A stretch of 64,000 nucleotides of DNA from Paraconiothyrium sp. Pb-2020 (lineage: Eukaryota > Ascomycota > Dothideomycetes > Pleosporales > Didymosphaeriaceae). Position 1 is the stretch's first letter, and each line of letters starts with the position of its first letter. Where the stretch lies: assembly GCA_022419385.1 (NCBI GenBank), contig JAJUBI010000006.1, positions 3,658,001-3,722,000 of the forward strand, read 5' to 3'. The translations under genes were made by a program, and so were the position numbers. The notes under the pieces are model-generated. The model saw only the letters and a program-made list of their open reading frames with translations. It did not search any database and was not told where the DNA came from. Below, piece after piece: positions 44,611-55,580 of this stretch.

Positions 44611-44915
44611 ATGTTCTCGGGTGCAACGTTCGGAGGTCTTGGTAGTTATGTGAACGCTAGCATGATTGCGGCGAAACCTGCTTTGAGGAATAAGGGCATT
44701 TATACCAGCGTTGGGCTTTATGATTTCGCATTTACGATATTCGCGGTGTGGACGCGGCGTTCCAGGCAAATGCTGTTCCGTTCCTGTCGAGGGTGGTGCC
44801 GTTTGGGTACCATGCGTGGAATACTTGGCAGGATTGTCTGTGGCCTTTCGGGAAAAAGGCGTTGTGGAAGCCGTTGCCGTTTGAGGCCAATCCTGTTCTT
44901 AGTACGCAGTTTTAG
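44611..44915 (+). pseudogene. frameshifted remnant of an unidentified gene
   Basis: An open frame from ATG 44611 encodes MFSGATFGGLGSYVNASMIA and then KGIYTSVGLYDFAFTIFA. Near 44750 the protein-like sequence jumps to another frame: VDAAFQANAVPFLSRVVPFG, then an aromatic-rich WNTWQDCLWPFGKKALW, up to a TAG at 44913-44915. Both halves look coding, and there is no room for an intron at the jump. The upstream part is missing, so this is probably the 3' remnant of a gene whose family I do not recognise. Confidence 0.35.
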
Positions 44916-45165
44916 AGTGGCTATTTGGTGGGGTTGAGATGGAGGATGTTTGATTCATCGGAAAGGGCGACGATACATGTGTCAAACGTCAGTATTCGCT
45001 TGCACTGTATATCTGTCTTCGCTCATCAAAGTGTACCTGGGTCCCGTATTCTCAAAGTCGAGAAGGCTATGCTTATGCTATCTGACTCGAATCTTCGTCA
45101 TCCCTAATGAACGCCCTCAATTAATCTCAAGCCGACCAACGAATTCAACCTGGTCAAACAATCCG

Positions 45166-45597
45166 TCATGCACCTGTTTTTACCACGCAAACTACTTCAA
45201 TCTCATACAACAGACCTTCTTTCGCCAGCGCCTGCACCCCCAACCTCGTACTCGGCGGCTTCAACCCCCCCAACCACTCTGCATACCTCTTGGGTCCCTC
45301 TGGGTCCTGACCCTCCCCACCTCTAAGCAAATCAACAACATACTGTCGCACCTGCACGATATCTTGCTTTGTCGCGCCGGCTGCCTCAAGACACTTGTCT
45401 ACATTGGCGCACGCGAGTGTGACTTGCTCGCCGAGGGTGGGCGGAATGGTCTGCGTAGAGGCATCGTAGCCGATTTGGCCGGCAATGGACACAAGGGTTG
45501 AGGTTGGGGAGAGCGGGACTGAGGAGATTTGAGAGTAGGTGGGGGCGAAGGCGGGATTGGTGGGAGGGTCGAAGTAGGAGGGCTTGGGGGCGGGCAT
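45166..45597 (-). CDS. RidA / YjgF-YER057c-UK114 family protein
   Basis: Small trimeric enzyme of the Rid superfamily; typical members hydrolyse reactive enamines and imines released by PLP enzymes. Single exon, 143 residues from ATG 45597, a good match to the family's 120-145. Visible features are the early strand LVSIAGQIGYDAST, the helix LACANVDKCLEAAGATKQDI, then VRQYVVDLL, and the C-terminal strand LYEIEVVCVVKTG. The usual active-site Arg of RidA (in the motif R-x-x-V near the last third) is represented by TRLGVQALA, so imine deaminase activity is plausible. Many fungi carry several paralogues, some with altered active sites. Confidence 0.88.
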   Translation of the reverse strand: MPAPKPSYFDPPTNPAFAPTYSQISSVPLSPTSTLVSIAGQIGYDASTQTIPPTLGEQVTLACANVDKCLEAAGATKQDIVQVRQYVVDLLRGGEGQDPEGPKRYAEWLGGLKPPSTRLGVQALAKEGLLYEIEVVCVVKTGA

Positions 45598-46641
45598 TGG
45601 GAATGGACTTGAATGGAGTTGAATGTTGTCCGTGACTTCCACAAATGCGTTGTGTGGAACTCAGATTGACACTGCGTGGAAATGCTGACCGTAGATGTTG
45701 TTATAGTTCTGACCTCGGTTGCACTTGCCTGATAGGATTCCGTATGAGATACCCCGCCAGTTTCGTGAGAGGTTGTATTTTGCGAGTATCTCTTGCATGT
45801 AGAGCTACATCAAATCGGGTCCTCTTTTTGAGCTCACTTACAGCCCTTTCGTGATTATGACGGAAATTCCCCTGCCCTTCCTTGATTGGCTCTTCCCAAA
45901 ATCGGGCATCTTTCGTGTTCTCCGCTTGCTCCGGCGCGAATCTTAACATTACCAAGCGGTTGACTACTGTATATCTTCAAGTTCAAGACGCATCGGTCTT
46001 CTTAAGATAGAACGGTCTGTTGAACACGATGTCGGCGCTGTATGTCAGTGGTTGCATGCTCCATGTCACGGCGTGCTCGCCCTCTGTGCTCTGATTGGTT
46101 CTCGTGGCAGTTGCGGTGTGTTCGCCCGTTTTCGAGCCTAGAGAAGGCACCGCGGGCGCCAGAGTATCTGGCCACTATAGCACTTGGAAACGTTTGATAA
46201 TACATACATGGAGGTGTACGCGCTAATATAATGAAGCAATGCGGAATGTCATGCTCCTATGCGCGCTTAGACCGCGGTTCGGACGACTGCCTCCCCGCTA
46301 ACGCCGACATTCGTATGAACGCGTCGAGGGATGCAGAACAAGCAATGGACCACTGCGCACGTTGCTGGGCGGATCAAGCTAAAAAAGCCTACTATTAGCG
46401 GGCCAATCCCCTGCAGGTCACTGTACCTCGACAATCTCGACAGCAACGGGATGACGGGATGTTTATGTGGCCGGTCCGAATTTGGTGGACCGCCTCTCGC
46501 GCATTTCGTAGTTAAGTCCGCCACAACGCGGCAGCCTACCATGTCACAGTCTCTCTCTCCTTATCACTCGGTGCGCCATCCATACGTCAGCTCCTCCTGG
46601 TCCGATCCTATATAACTCCTGCAGCTGTGGTGTCCTCGGGG
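45598..46641. other. intergenic, divergent promoter region
   Basis: Between RidA (minus) and the CLD1-like lipase (plus). Apart from the TATA box at 46609, no motif, repeat or RNA gene is recognised. Confidence 0.45.
46609..46615 (+). promoter_or_regulatory. TATA box
   Basis: TATATAA 27 bp before the ATG at 46642 and 234 bp before the in-frame ATG at 46849. Its distance suggests transcription begins close to the first ATG, so the choice of start codon is open. Confidence 0.4.
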
Positions 46642-48502
46642 ATGAACCTGAGGCATCGCGCTGCAACCACCACCACCGCCACCCTGTCCGCTTCAACTCC
46701 CTCGCCGCTACATCTATTGCGGCACTACCTGCACACGCGACCGGGTGCACGCAGGGTACTTACCAGAACTGTTAGCTTTGGAGGCGCAAGCTGGATTTCG
46801 CTGAGTCTGTCGACACCCATCAAGCTCGAGGCGCGCGACTCTTCAACCATGGCGGCCCCGCAAGACGGCGAGGAGATACGGGGGAGGACGCAGCAGGCGC
46901 CACTCGCCTCACAGAGGGCAAAAGATCAAGGGCAGTCACAGCAGGGCAGGATCGCGAAGTGGTTCCCGCTGGGCGCAAAGGAGGGGTTCAGTCAATGGGT
47001 AAGCCACCCACCAGGATGCCATTCGCGCCGCATGCTAATCCTTCGACCAGTGGGCAGGCACATCACCCATGGCCACTGAGCATCGTGTTCTCTCCTTTAT
47101 CCCATACCTTCAGAAACCACCGACCCAGACGCAGTCCGGCTCTGCGCCCGTGTCCCCCATGCCCTCCGCTGCCGACTTGACTATTCCACCAAGAAACCCG
47201 GAGGCCCACGCTACAACATCGACTTTGACAGATCCGTACGGCCCACGACAATGGAACTCGGAAATGGTGACACTGAGCGGCAAAGATCGCGCACTGAACG
47301 AGTTTTCTGTGCAGCGACTGGGCGAAGACGTGGAGAACAATCTGGTGATGCTTCACGGATATGGCGCTGGGCTGGGCTTTTTCTACCGCAATTATGAGGC
47401 ATTATCACGAGCGGAGGGTTGGAAGATCTACGCGCTGGATCTACTAGGCATGGGCAGAAGCAGTCGGCCTGCTTTCAAGATCCATGCAAAAGACAAGCAG
47501 GGCAAGATAACCGAAGCTGAGAACTGGTTTATTGATGCGCTGGAGGAGTGGCGCATCAAGCGTGGACTGGAACGGTTCACGCTTCTAGGGCACAGCCTGG
47601 GTGGCTACCTTGCCACCGCATATGCACTCAAGTACCCAGGCCGCTTGAACAAGCTGATTCTCGCGTCGCCAGTCGGAATACCTGAAGACCCATACGCAGT
47701 GAACGAAGCCATGCCTGAACCGCAGGATTCTACCATGGGGAACGAGTTTACGCAGGATGCCGCAACAACGACCACAGACAACAATAACTTCATGAAACAA
47801 CGCGACAGTGGCAAGGCTACGACAGACACCCAAAAGGAGCCACCTCGCCGGCGCTTGCCCGGTTGGTTTGCGTATGTATGGGAAGCCAACGTCATTTCAC
47901 CGTTTTCTCTTGTGCGCTGGAGTGGACCACTGGGCCCGCGTCTCGTATCAGGCTGGACGACGCGTCGATTTTCGCATCTACCGGAAGAGGAGGCGCAGGC
48001 ATTGCACGACTACAGTTACTCTATCTTCCGGCAGCGGGGCAGCTCAGAATACGCGCTCGGGTATCTCCTCGCTCCCGGTGCATTCGCAAGGAACCCACTT
48101 ATTCGACGGATACAAGGGGTAGGACGTCAATGGATTCAACCACACGACGGCGCGGTCGTAGATGGTGATACTCCGCCAAAACCCTCTTCGACTTCCCAAT
48201 CCACCCCTCCCGGTGCGGGACAGCGCGAGAACGGGATTCCAATCGTCTTCATGTACGGTGAAGTCGATTGGATGGACGTTGCTGGCGGTTTCGCCTCAGA
48301 AGAGAAGATCAAGCAAGAGCGTATGCGCATCCTTGAGAACGCAACAGCTGAAGAGCGCAAGAAGGACAACGGCGAAGCAAAGGTTGTCATCATCAACAAG
48401 GCGGGCCACCACGTGTACTTGGATGGATGGGAGCAGTTCAATCGCGTTATGCTCGAGGAAATGGCCGATGTAAAGCGGAGAGAATCCGGGCGGTTGCATT
48501 AA
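46642..48502 (+). CDS. CLD1/ABHD5-like alpha/beta hydrolase, probably mitochondrial
   Basis: Alpha/beta-hydrolase of the CGI-58/ABHD4-5 group, which includes the yeast cardiolipin-specific phospholipase Cld1. Exons 46642-46998 and 47051-48502 encode 602 residues. The first 60 residues are Arg/Ser/Thr-rich with no acidic residue (MNLRHRAATTTTATLSAS, then RRVLTRTVSFGG), which looks like a mitochondrial presequence. An in-frame ATG at 46849 would give a 533-residue form without it. The hydrolase core has MLHGYGAGLGFFYRNY (oxyanion region), ALDLLGMGRSS, the nucleophile elbow GHSLGG near residue 299, GEVDWMD with the likely acid near 522, and the HHVYLD motif (H-x4-D) near 570 with the catalytic His. 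A hydrophilic insertion (residues about 345-390) separates core and lid. Likely role: phospholipid remodelling. Confidence 0.88.
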
Positions 48503-49210
48503 TGAGGGAAGCACATTGGGTTCGGCATGGCGTTTGGGACACAGGCCGTCTTCGTAGATCGGCATTTTGGATACTCCTGCATAGCATTTTCTTAAAGTTT
48601 TAGCGTAGACGAACCGTACACGCATCAACAAGTTAAACCAACTTTAGCGTCTCGGCTCAATTCAGAATTCAACACATATACTTGTGCGAATGTTGACCGG
48701 ACATTGTCAGGCCACCTTTCTAAACTCGCATCACTGCCTTCTTGAGTTACCCTAGGACATACATATCATCTGATTTAGTTCGTACAACGTGTATGCAATA
48801 GCACGGGAAACCCCTATCCGCCAACTGTTACGTTACAAATGGATGAGGCCGAAGAGACGGTGAAGACAGCATTTGGCACTTGTCTTTTAGAACATTGGTG
48901 GGGTGAACTAGCATTGCCAGCAAACCCTTGCAACACACCGCACTTTAGGCGAGCTCGAGCCGCCGACATCAAAAACACCCGATGCACCGCAGTATACCAA
49001 GCTGTGCCGCGCTGCCTCTCACCTTCGTGCCACCACGCGCACGTTTCACAAAGCTTCCAGGCTATACTCGATTGTCAGAGGACAACAATAGAGCTTTTCA
49101 AAGCTCTTCCATTCCAGCGACTCGAATCACCCACCGCGCACCATCACATGCCTACAAGAAGCGCATCCACCACTGCTCGGAAGGTCGTCGAGGACGCGTA
49201 GACAAGCGCA
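48503..49210. other. intergenic
   Basis: 3' region of the lipase gene and promoter of the Spo7-like gene. No further feature is recognised. Confidence 0.45.
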
Positions 49211-50791
49211 ATGACGCTCCCAGCATCCGACCAAGCCCTCGACCAGATCGTGAAGGGAGCTGCCCCGCCAAATACAAACATCCATGACGTCGCCGCCTCG
49301 GCCTATGCGAACCCACCGCCGTACTCCGCACTCGAACCCACGTCGACCGCCCACCACGACCGTCTCGCTTCCCTCAAAACACCGCGCGTGCCGTATCCGC
49401 CTTCAGACCCGACATCTCTCCTGCCCTCCTCCCCGCCGCAGATATACCTTAACCTCCTGATACTGGAGGCCTCGCTTCGCAGCCAGTATTTAACTCTCCG
49501 CGCACGGAGAAGACAAAACACCTTTGTCTTAACACTACTGGCGATATGGATTGCCTTCTTCTTCTATCTCCTGTGGCTACGGCCGCGAGAAGACGGCAAA
49601 GGCATCGGCGGTTCCAAATACTGGCTCGTAGACTCATTCCAAAAGATGTGCTTCATCACGGGCCTCGTCACGGCGCTACTCTTCTGGGCGACTGGGCAGT
49701 GGGAGCGCGGTGTGAGGTGGCCGCGGCGGTGGATCGGTGTTGCTAATCGTGGCCTTCGTGGCATGAATGCGAAGATCGTTGTGATAAGAGGAAGCTGGAT
49801 GCATGAGGTTGCGGGGTGGCTGGCTTTCATGCTGCCCTTTAGCGGCGGACTGTGGGGCGGCGAGACGGGTGGGAGCAGCTACCATTTTGTAAATCTCTCG
49901 CAGGAAAAGAGGAATGATCTCTCGGAGGGCTTTCCGAGACACAGGATCGTCGAGGACGGGAAAGAGTACGCTGAAGAGGACATCGCACCGGGAGGTGATC
50001 TCATCAAGGTCATCTTGTTGCCGAAACCGTTCACGCCAGACTTCAGAGAGGGATGGGAGATCTACCGAGCGGAGTACTGGGGCAGGGAGAACGAGCGTCG
50101 CGGCGAACTGAGACGAAGAATCCGCGCTCGACAGCGTGAAGTTGCTCGAGCTGAGGGTGGGTGGCTGTGGTGGACTGGATGGCGAGGCTGGAAGCGCGCA
50201 AGAGGAACAACCGGTCGAAGCAGCGACATTCACCACCGCCATTCGCACTCACATCAGCTATCGGCGACAAACTCCTTCAAAGAGCGTAAGAGGAGGCCCA
50301 GCACACTTAGAGGTCGAGAAGGCTCGAATTCGCGCTCCTCGTCCCGCAGCACCACGCCCACTCCTGACATGGACGACCGTCTAGCCTCCCACTCCCGCGA
50401 GCGCAGATGGAGCAACAGCACAACAGGCAGCACAGCCTCGTACGCCTCATCCCGCCCTACGCGAGGTGCGAAGAAGCCCTCGTTCAACCTAGGCTCCGGC
50501 CCCGCTTCAGCATCGGTTGCTCGTCAGCCTTCGTCAAGACTATCGTCCAGCAGCAGTAGACCAGAGAGCAACAGTCGACCAGGAACCCCCAACGAGAGTG
50601 TGCCCTGGCAGAGCAAGAGAGGTAGCACGCTCAGCACCGCGGAGAGCGCACGCGACTATGAAGCCGATGCAAGTGGGTTCGAAGAGAGCAACATAGGGAG
50701 CATGGGGCCGCCAGCCAGACCACACGTCGTTCGAAGGGGAAGCGGGGAACGGGGCAGTGGGAATGTGTTTCCCAATGCGCCGAGTGCATGA
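49211..50791 (+). CDS. SPO7: Spo7-like regulatory subunit of the Nem1-Spo7 phosphatase
   Basis: Spo7 binds Nem1 in the nuclear/ER membrane; the complex dephosphorylates the lipin Pah1 and so steers phosphatidate toward storage lipid and controls nuclear membrane growth. Single exon, 526 residues. The N-terminus is Pro-rich. The Spo7 core follows: PPQIYLNLLILEASLRSQYL (the conserved LLI-x-E-x-SLR motif), two membrane helices (VLTLLAIWIAFFFYLLWL and KMCFITGLVTALLFWATG), then WPRRWIGVANRGLRGMNAKI and VILLPKPFTPDFREGWEIYR, hallmark segments of fungal Spo7. The last 220 residues are Ser/Arg-rich and disordered, longer than in yeast Spo7. Its neighbour is the CLD1-like lipase, another phospholipid gene, though linkage may be incidental. 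Confidence 0.9.
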   Translation: MTLPASDQALDQIVKGAAPPNTNIHDVAASAYANPPPYSALEPTSTAHHDRLASLKTPRVPYPPSDPTSLLPSSPPQIYLNLLILEASLRSQYLTLRARRRQNTFVLTLLAIWIAFFFYLLWLRPREDGKGIGGSKYWLVDSFQKMCFITGLVTALLFWATGQWERGVRWPRRWIGVANRGLRGMNAKIVVIRGSWMHEVAGWLAFMLPFSGGLWGGETGGSSYHFVNLSQEKRNDLSEGFPRHRIVEDGKEYAEEDIAPGGDLIKVILLPKPFTPDFREGWEIYRAEYWGRENERRGELRRRIRARQREVARAEGGWLWWTGWRGWKRARGTTGRSSDIHHRHSHSHQLSATNSFKERKRRPSTLRGREGSNSRSSSRSTTPTPDMDDRLASHSRERRWSNSTTGSTASYASSRPTRGAKKPSFNLGSGPASASVARQPSSRLSSSSSRPESNSRPGTPNESVPWQSKRGSTLSTAESARDYEADASGFEESNIGSMGPPARPHVVRRGSGERGSGNVFPNAPSA

Positions 50792-51533
50792 AAAGGCGTT
50801 TTTTGTTTCGCTTCTTGTTTGTTTTGATGATACCTTGCATATGCATTTTTGCGGTTTCTTTGAGCATATGATTGATGGCTATGGATTACGGATACGAGTT
50901 TGAAAACGCGAAGTTCACAATTGAGTCTTCTTCAGATTTCGTCAATTGTTGCAAATACGAGAAATGTGTGCAGCTAGAATACGAACGGTTACGGTGTCAG
51001 AGTGGAGGTGGCCCAGCAACCTGCCCCCTGTCACGTTTAAGTTGAGTGTTGATCCGATACCGTACGGCCGGATTTCATACCCACGCCAATCCTCCATCCC
51101 AACACTCCTCCTTCCATCGTGAACGCCACCCTCGCAAACAACCATTTCTCGCGTCTATCTCCATCCCGCGGAATCATACATTGGCTATCTTCCAAGCAAA
51201 CCGTTTTCAATCGACTGTACAGATCACACTCCTTCCAGCAGGTGGTTCGATAAGCCAAGGCCATCTAATCTGCATCAGGCATCTGCATAAGCAGGTCCCG
51301 CATCCCCAGATCAGCATGGTTACGTAGAGATGGCTAAATTACCTACCAGCATCGAACGACCCTGGTTAGAAATGCGGTACAACTCTTTGTCGTGCAAGGA
51401 TGGAGGCGGCGATAAAGACTACGCAGGGCCGCTACGACTGGCCTTCCTGCTTTCCTCCCTCCCGTGTATCTTGGAGCCCGTCTAGTTGAGGGAACGCATC
51501 TACGTGTACATAGTTTGCAGGTGCATCATTTAC
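50792..51533. other. intergenic
   Basis: 3' region of the Spo7 gene and promoter of the metalloprotease. No motif or repeat stands out. Confidence 0.45.
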
Positions 51534-53724
51534 ATGATGGCGAGGCATAACAGACGGTCGTTCTCGCGCATCGCACTCGCGACCGCACTCCTCACCACGG
51601 CTTTCGCAGCACCAGCGCCCCGTCTTCTCCGTCGCGCCTCAACCGATCCCTTCGCCATCATCGACGAGCAGAAATGGGTCAACCCAGACAATATGACCTG
51701 GGCCGACTTCAAAGCGCCACCGGGAACATCATGGGGAGACCCTTCGCGCCAGGGTCGCGACCGCAACTTCAACATCGCAATGGTCACGGTCGACTACCCG
51801 GATTCGCCGTTCGTCATGACGCTCGAGCCCGAGTCAGACATCTTCGGCAACCCGCAGCCCTTTGCACCAAAACTTACCAGAGATGAAGTGCCCGAGTTCT
51901 ACAGGGATCTGCTGAATACGCCCAATGAGTTGAACAGGGGCCACACAATCCATGAGTATTGGATGGGCGACTCCTTCGGGAAGTACGGCGTCAACTTGAC
52001 GGTTTTCGGACCCTACAGAATGCCCAGCAACTCTTACCAGTATGGCGTAGACGACGATCCAGATGGCGGTTTCAACGAGGGTGCGTGTCCCGGCGGCCAA
52101 GGGAACTGCGGCACGACAGTCGACTTGCGGACCGATGCCCTTGGAGCCTGGCGCCGCGAAGTAGGCAACGAGACAGCCGATGCATTCGAGCTGGCGTTCA
52201 TCCTATCTGCGGGCCAAGACGAGTCTTCGACCTGGCAGGAGTTTGGCGAGATGAAATTCGCGTCGCCGGAGGACGTGCCTGATTCATTTGGTCCGCCTGC
52301 GAACAGCTCGTTGCCGAATTGGGCGCATACGCGGTATGTGAACTGGACTTCTTGGGCTGCGGCATCGACCATCTGGCCGAATGCTGGAGGAGGTTCGTCT
52401 ACCCAGGGTGAAAGTTCTGGTATGGCGACCTTCGCTCATGAGCTTTCTCATCTCCTTGGCATCGGCGACAACTACAACAACCCGTTCAGCAATCCTGCGA
52501 GAAGATCGTACACTGGACCATGGTCAATGCTTTCGCGTGGAAGTTTCAACGGACCTGGTAAGTCTCCTGGCTCCAAAGTGGATGTGCCTTCTAGCAAGGC
52601 GGAGAAATGCGCTCCTATTTGTATATCTGGAACACGAGCAAAAGTACCATCCATACGTCTTGGAGCCATACACTGACTTTGTACCTGCAGGTGGACCGCA
52701 TACTCGCTGGCAGATCCCACCTGTGCAGGGTGCCTCCATGGGTTCTTTGCACACAATGCGTGACAAGCACCAGATCCAGCTCATTGATAACACGCCCATT
52801 CTGCAAATCTCGCGCTCCGGCCTTGCTACGTCTGGTCCCATCATCGCAGAGATCACTGCGCGCTCGGTCGACCCCGGGACCGGGCTGATGGGTTTCAACA
52901 TCTCCTTCGAGGCATCCGGTGACTTGTCTCCCAAATGCAACACTAGCACCGACCCTCTTTGTGATGGCGGGAACTATAACAACTACAACGTCGAGGTCGT
53001 GGATCGCATGGGCGCCGACAGCTTCACGCCTGACTCGGGCGTCATGATATCCAAGACAAAGAACAGTGATGCGCAGCAGCCGTTCCAGTGGATCATCGAC
53101 GCGAATCCGCAGGATGCACATGTCATCGATTTCTACCTTCCCAATGGCACAGCAAGGTACTGGAGTATTGGTGACTACCGGCAACTTGTAGACGCGCTAT
53201 TCCATGCAGGAACAAGGAGCGGGAGTGAGTACGAGCATGTGGATGAGGCGAACGGTCTGCACTTCTACGTTTTGGATATCAACCGCGATGATACCGGTAT
53301 CCTTCACTACACGGTCGGGGTGTCGTCAACCGCTTCGAACGGAACAGCGGCCTCATACGGCGTGGAGCTTGGCGAAGGTACTGTCGACGCAACGAACTCG
53401 ACTAGCGCTTCATGGTGCGCGTTCACACTGAAGAACACGGGTTCGGCCGCGTCCAATGCGTCTAGCGTGCACCCGCAGGACCTTTCCGCCTACTTGGGCT
53501 CGGATATCTACAAGCTCAGCGCGGAAATCGAAGGTGCTGGATGGAAGGTCGAGACGCCGAACGCGCTAGCATGGGCGAAGTTTGGCGAGGAGACTACAGC
53601 TAGAGTTGCGGTTGGTACGACCGGGGGATATAGCACAGGTGGTGAAGCTGTGGTGACGCTCACTGTGACGAGCGAGAGTGATGCGAGCGTCAAAGCAAGC
53701 GCGACTTGCAAGGTGGGTTCGTAA
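51534..53724 (+). CDS. secreted M6-family metalloprotease
   Basis: Secreted zinc endopeptidase of the M6 (immune inhibitor A-like) family. Exons 51534-52557 and 52691-53724 (133-bp intron) encode 685 residues. The start has a signal peptide (SRIALATALLTTAFAAPAPR) followed by a basic LLRRAS that could be a processing site. The protease domain includes NIAMVTVDYPDSPFVM, HTIHEYWMGDSFGKYG and the zinc motif HELSHLLGIGDNYNNPF near residue 301 (H-E-x2-H with a downstream Asp), followed by the Met-turn PWSMLSRGSFNGPGGP, which the intron interrupts. The C-terminal part has beta-sandwich character with several N-x-S/T sites. Such fungal proteases act outside the cell on protein substrates; a nutritional or host-related role is not decided by sequence. 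Two adjacent ATGs (51534 and 51537) could serve. Confidence 0.9.
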
Positions 53725-53837
53725 GGGCTCACATTATAGTTTCATATATCATAAAATCAAAGAATTTCGACGATGCATTGCTCTGCTACTCTCGAGCTGT
53801 CCAAAGGGTCTTCCCGCCTCCGATGTGTCCAAGGTAC

Positions 53838-55580
53838 TTACTCGTTATTACCAGTGGCCACTCCCCAGAAATACGCACACCATCCACCTATCACAAATAA
53901 TACCAGCGCACCAAAACAGGCCTTCGAGATGGTCTTGCTCTTCCCATGACCCTGCTCGAATATTTGTTTTCTCTCATTGAGCACGTCTCCTCGGGTAATG
54001 CGCTGCTTACGCGACCACTGTAGATGCTGGAGGTCGATGAATTTCCAAGATGCAACGGACAGCCCGAGCGAGACTGCGACTGATATTCCTGCGAGAACAA
54101 CATATACGATAGTCACACGGTCGTAAGAGTTGTTATCGGCGTCTTGAATGACTCCGGTTATGACGCGGACGATGATGTTCATGCTGCGAGGACAGTAAGT
54201 CAACATGAAATGAGTGTTTGATGCAACATTAATGAAGCTTACGCGTTGTTCATAGTGATTTTCAGAGCGTACGCAGAGCCGAACACGGAGGGCCGCCACA
54301 TCGATGTGCGGATGCTGTCGATGATGGTGGTGGGACCAAAGCAGTATGCGATGGCGAACACACCAAAGCTTGCCGCAGTGCCTTTTGTCGTATTGGCGAA
54401 GCAGGCGAGCAGCATGGAAGAAAATACTCCGACACCACAGAAACACACTTGAATATATCAGCAAGTGAAGCTACAAGTGTCCGGGAGGTGCTCCTTACAT
54501 GAGGAGATACGATGTCCAAAGACGTCCAGACATACTCCAAGTAGCGGTACCAAGAAGAATCCTAATGCAGTTTTAGTATGCAGAGTTTGGACTGGGAAGA
54601 TTCGTGAGCATACCGGCATATTGCGTCGTAGCGGAATACCATCCCGCAGCAATAGAATCCGTCCCAAACCGCTGCTCAGCCATCTCCGTAGCATTCTGCA
54701 AAAAGACAACCGCTGTACTCGTCTGAAACAGCGAAAACGCCATAATGGCCCAAAACGTCCATGGCAACTCCAGCACCCTGCGCAGCTCAAACTTTTTGCT
54801 CTTTTCCGTCAGCCGCTCCCCCGTCGCGGGGTCCCTCACACCGTGGAACCTCCGATTCGCAAGCTTCGTAAACCAGTAGAACACCCCAGTCATGACATTG
54901 GTGAACAGATTCATGAACACCGCAACCCAAAACACCCACGCGAAGTCGCCCGTCCGTTTCGCAATGATGTTAGCAGACGCTTTGCCAGCAAACGCACCAA
55001 TCTTTCCCACTCCCAGCTCAAAGCCTAGAGTAGAAGCGAACCCATTCCCAGGGGCAAACCACGATGAAAACACCTTATACTGCGCAACCTGAGTAGCGAT
55101 GTCCCCAAGCGCGCGTATCACCCTCCCAGCAATCATGAACTTATACGAGCGCGTCTGAGCCGCGCCCGCAACGAGGATCGAGCCGATGGAGTAGATAGCG
55201 TTACCGTAGAGCATGGCGCCCGCGCCTCCAATCCTATCCGTAACCAACCCGCTCACTAGCATCAACGCAGTAACCATAAAGTCCTCGCTTGCTTCCAGCA
55301 GCGCGAATTGCTTGTTGTTGACTTTGAGCTCCTTCTTGATCGTGCTCTTCATTGCGCCCGTGATGCCGGAACTCCACTGCGAGCCGAAGCCTATTGCGGT
55401 GACGAGAAGGATGGCCATGATCTTCCAGCGTAAGGGCGCCGGCGTGAGGGTGCTGGCGACGGAGCTGTCGTCGTTGGAGCTGTCATCGCTGCGAGGTTGG
55501 ACCGTGGCATCTGCCAACTCTTTTGAGTCGGTTGTTGTAATGGCAACACCGTATTGTACGGGCTGGTGTGTGTCTGCCAT
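53838..55580 (-). CDS. MFS transporter, MFSD1-like
   Basis: Major facilitator superfamily permease. Exons 55580-54614, 54561-54499, 54447-54243 and 54183-53838 encode 526 residues; all junctions keep phase. A disordered N-terminus of about 50 residues precedes the first helix (WKIMAILLVTAIGFGSQW). The loop 2-3 motif is VSGLVTDRIGGAGAMLYGN, a variant of the MFS G-x3-D-R-x-G motif, followed by MIAGRVIRALGDIATQVAQY. The second six-helix half starts after a long cytosolic loop (ATGERLTEKSKKFELRRVLE). Sequence flavour is that of the MFSD1-like (lysosomal dipeptide exporter-type) branch, as I remember it, rather than drug or sugar porters. The gene is convergent with the M6 protease (113 bp between stops); a protease beside a possible peptide carrier is suggestive only. 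Confidence 0.85.
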
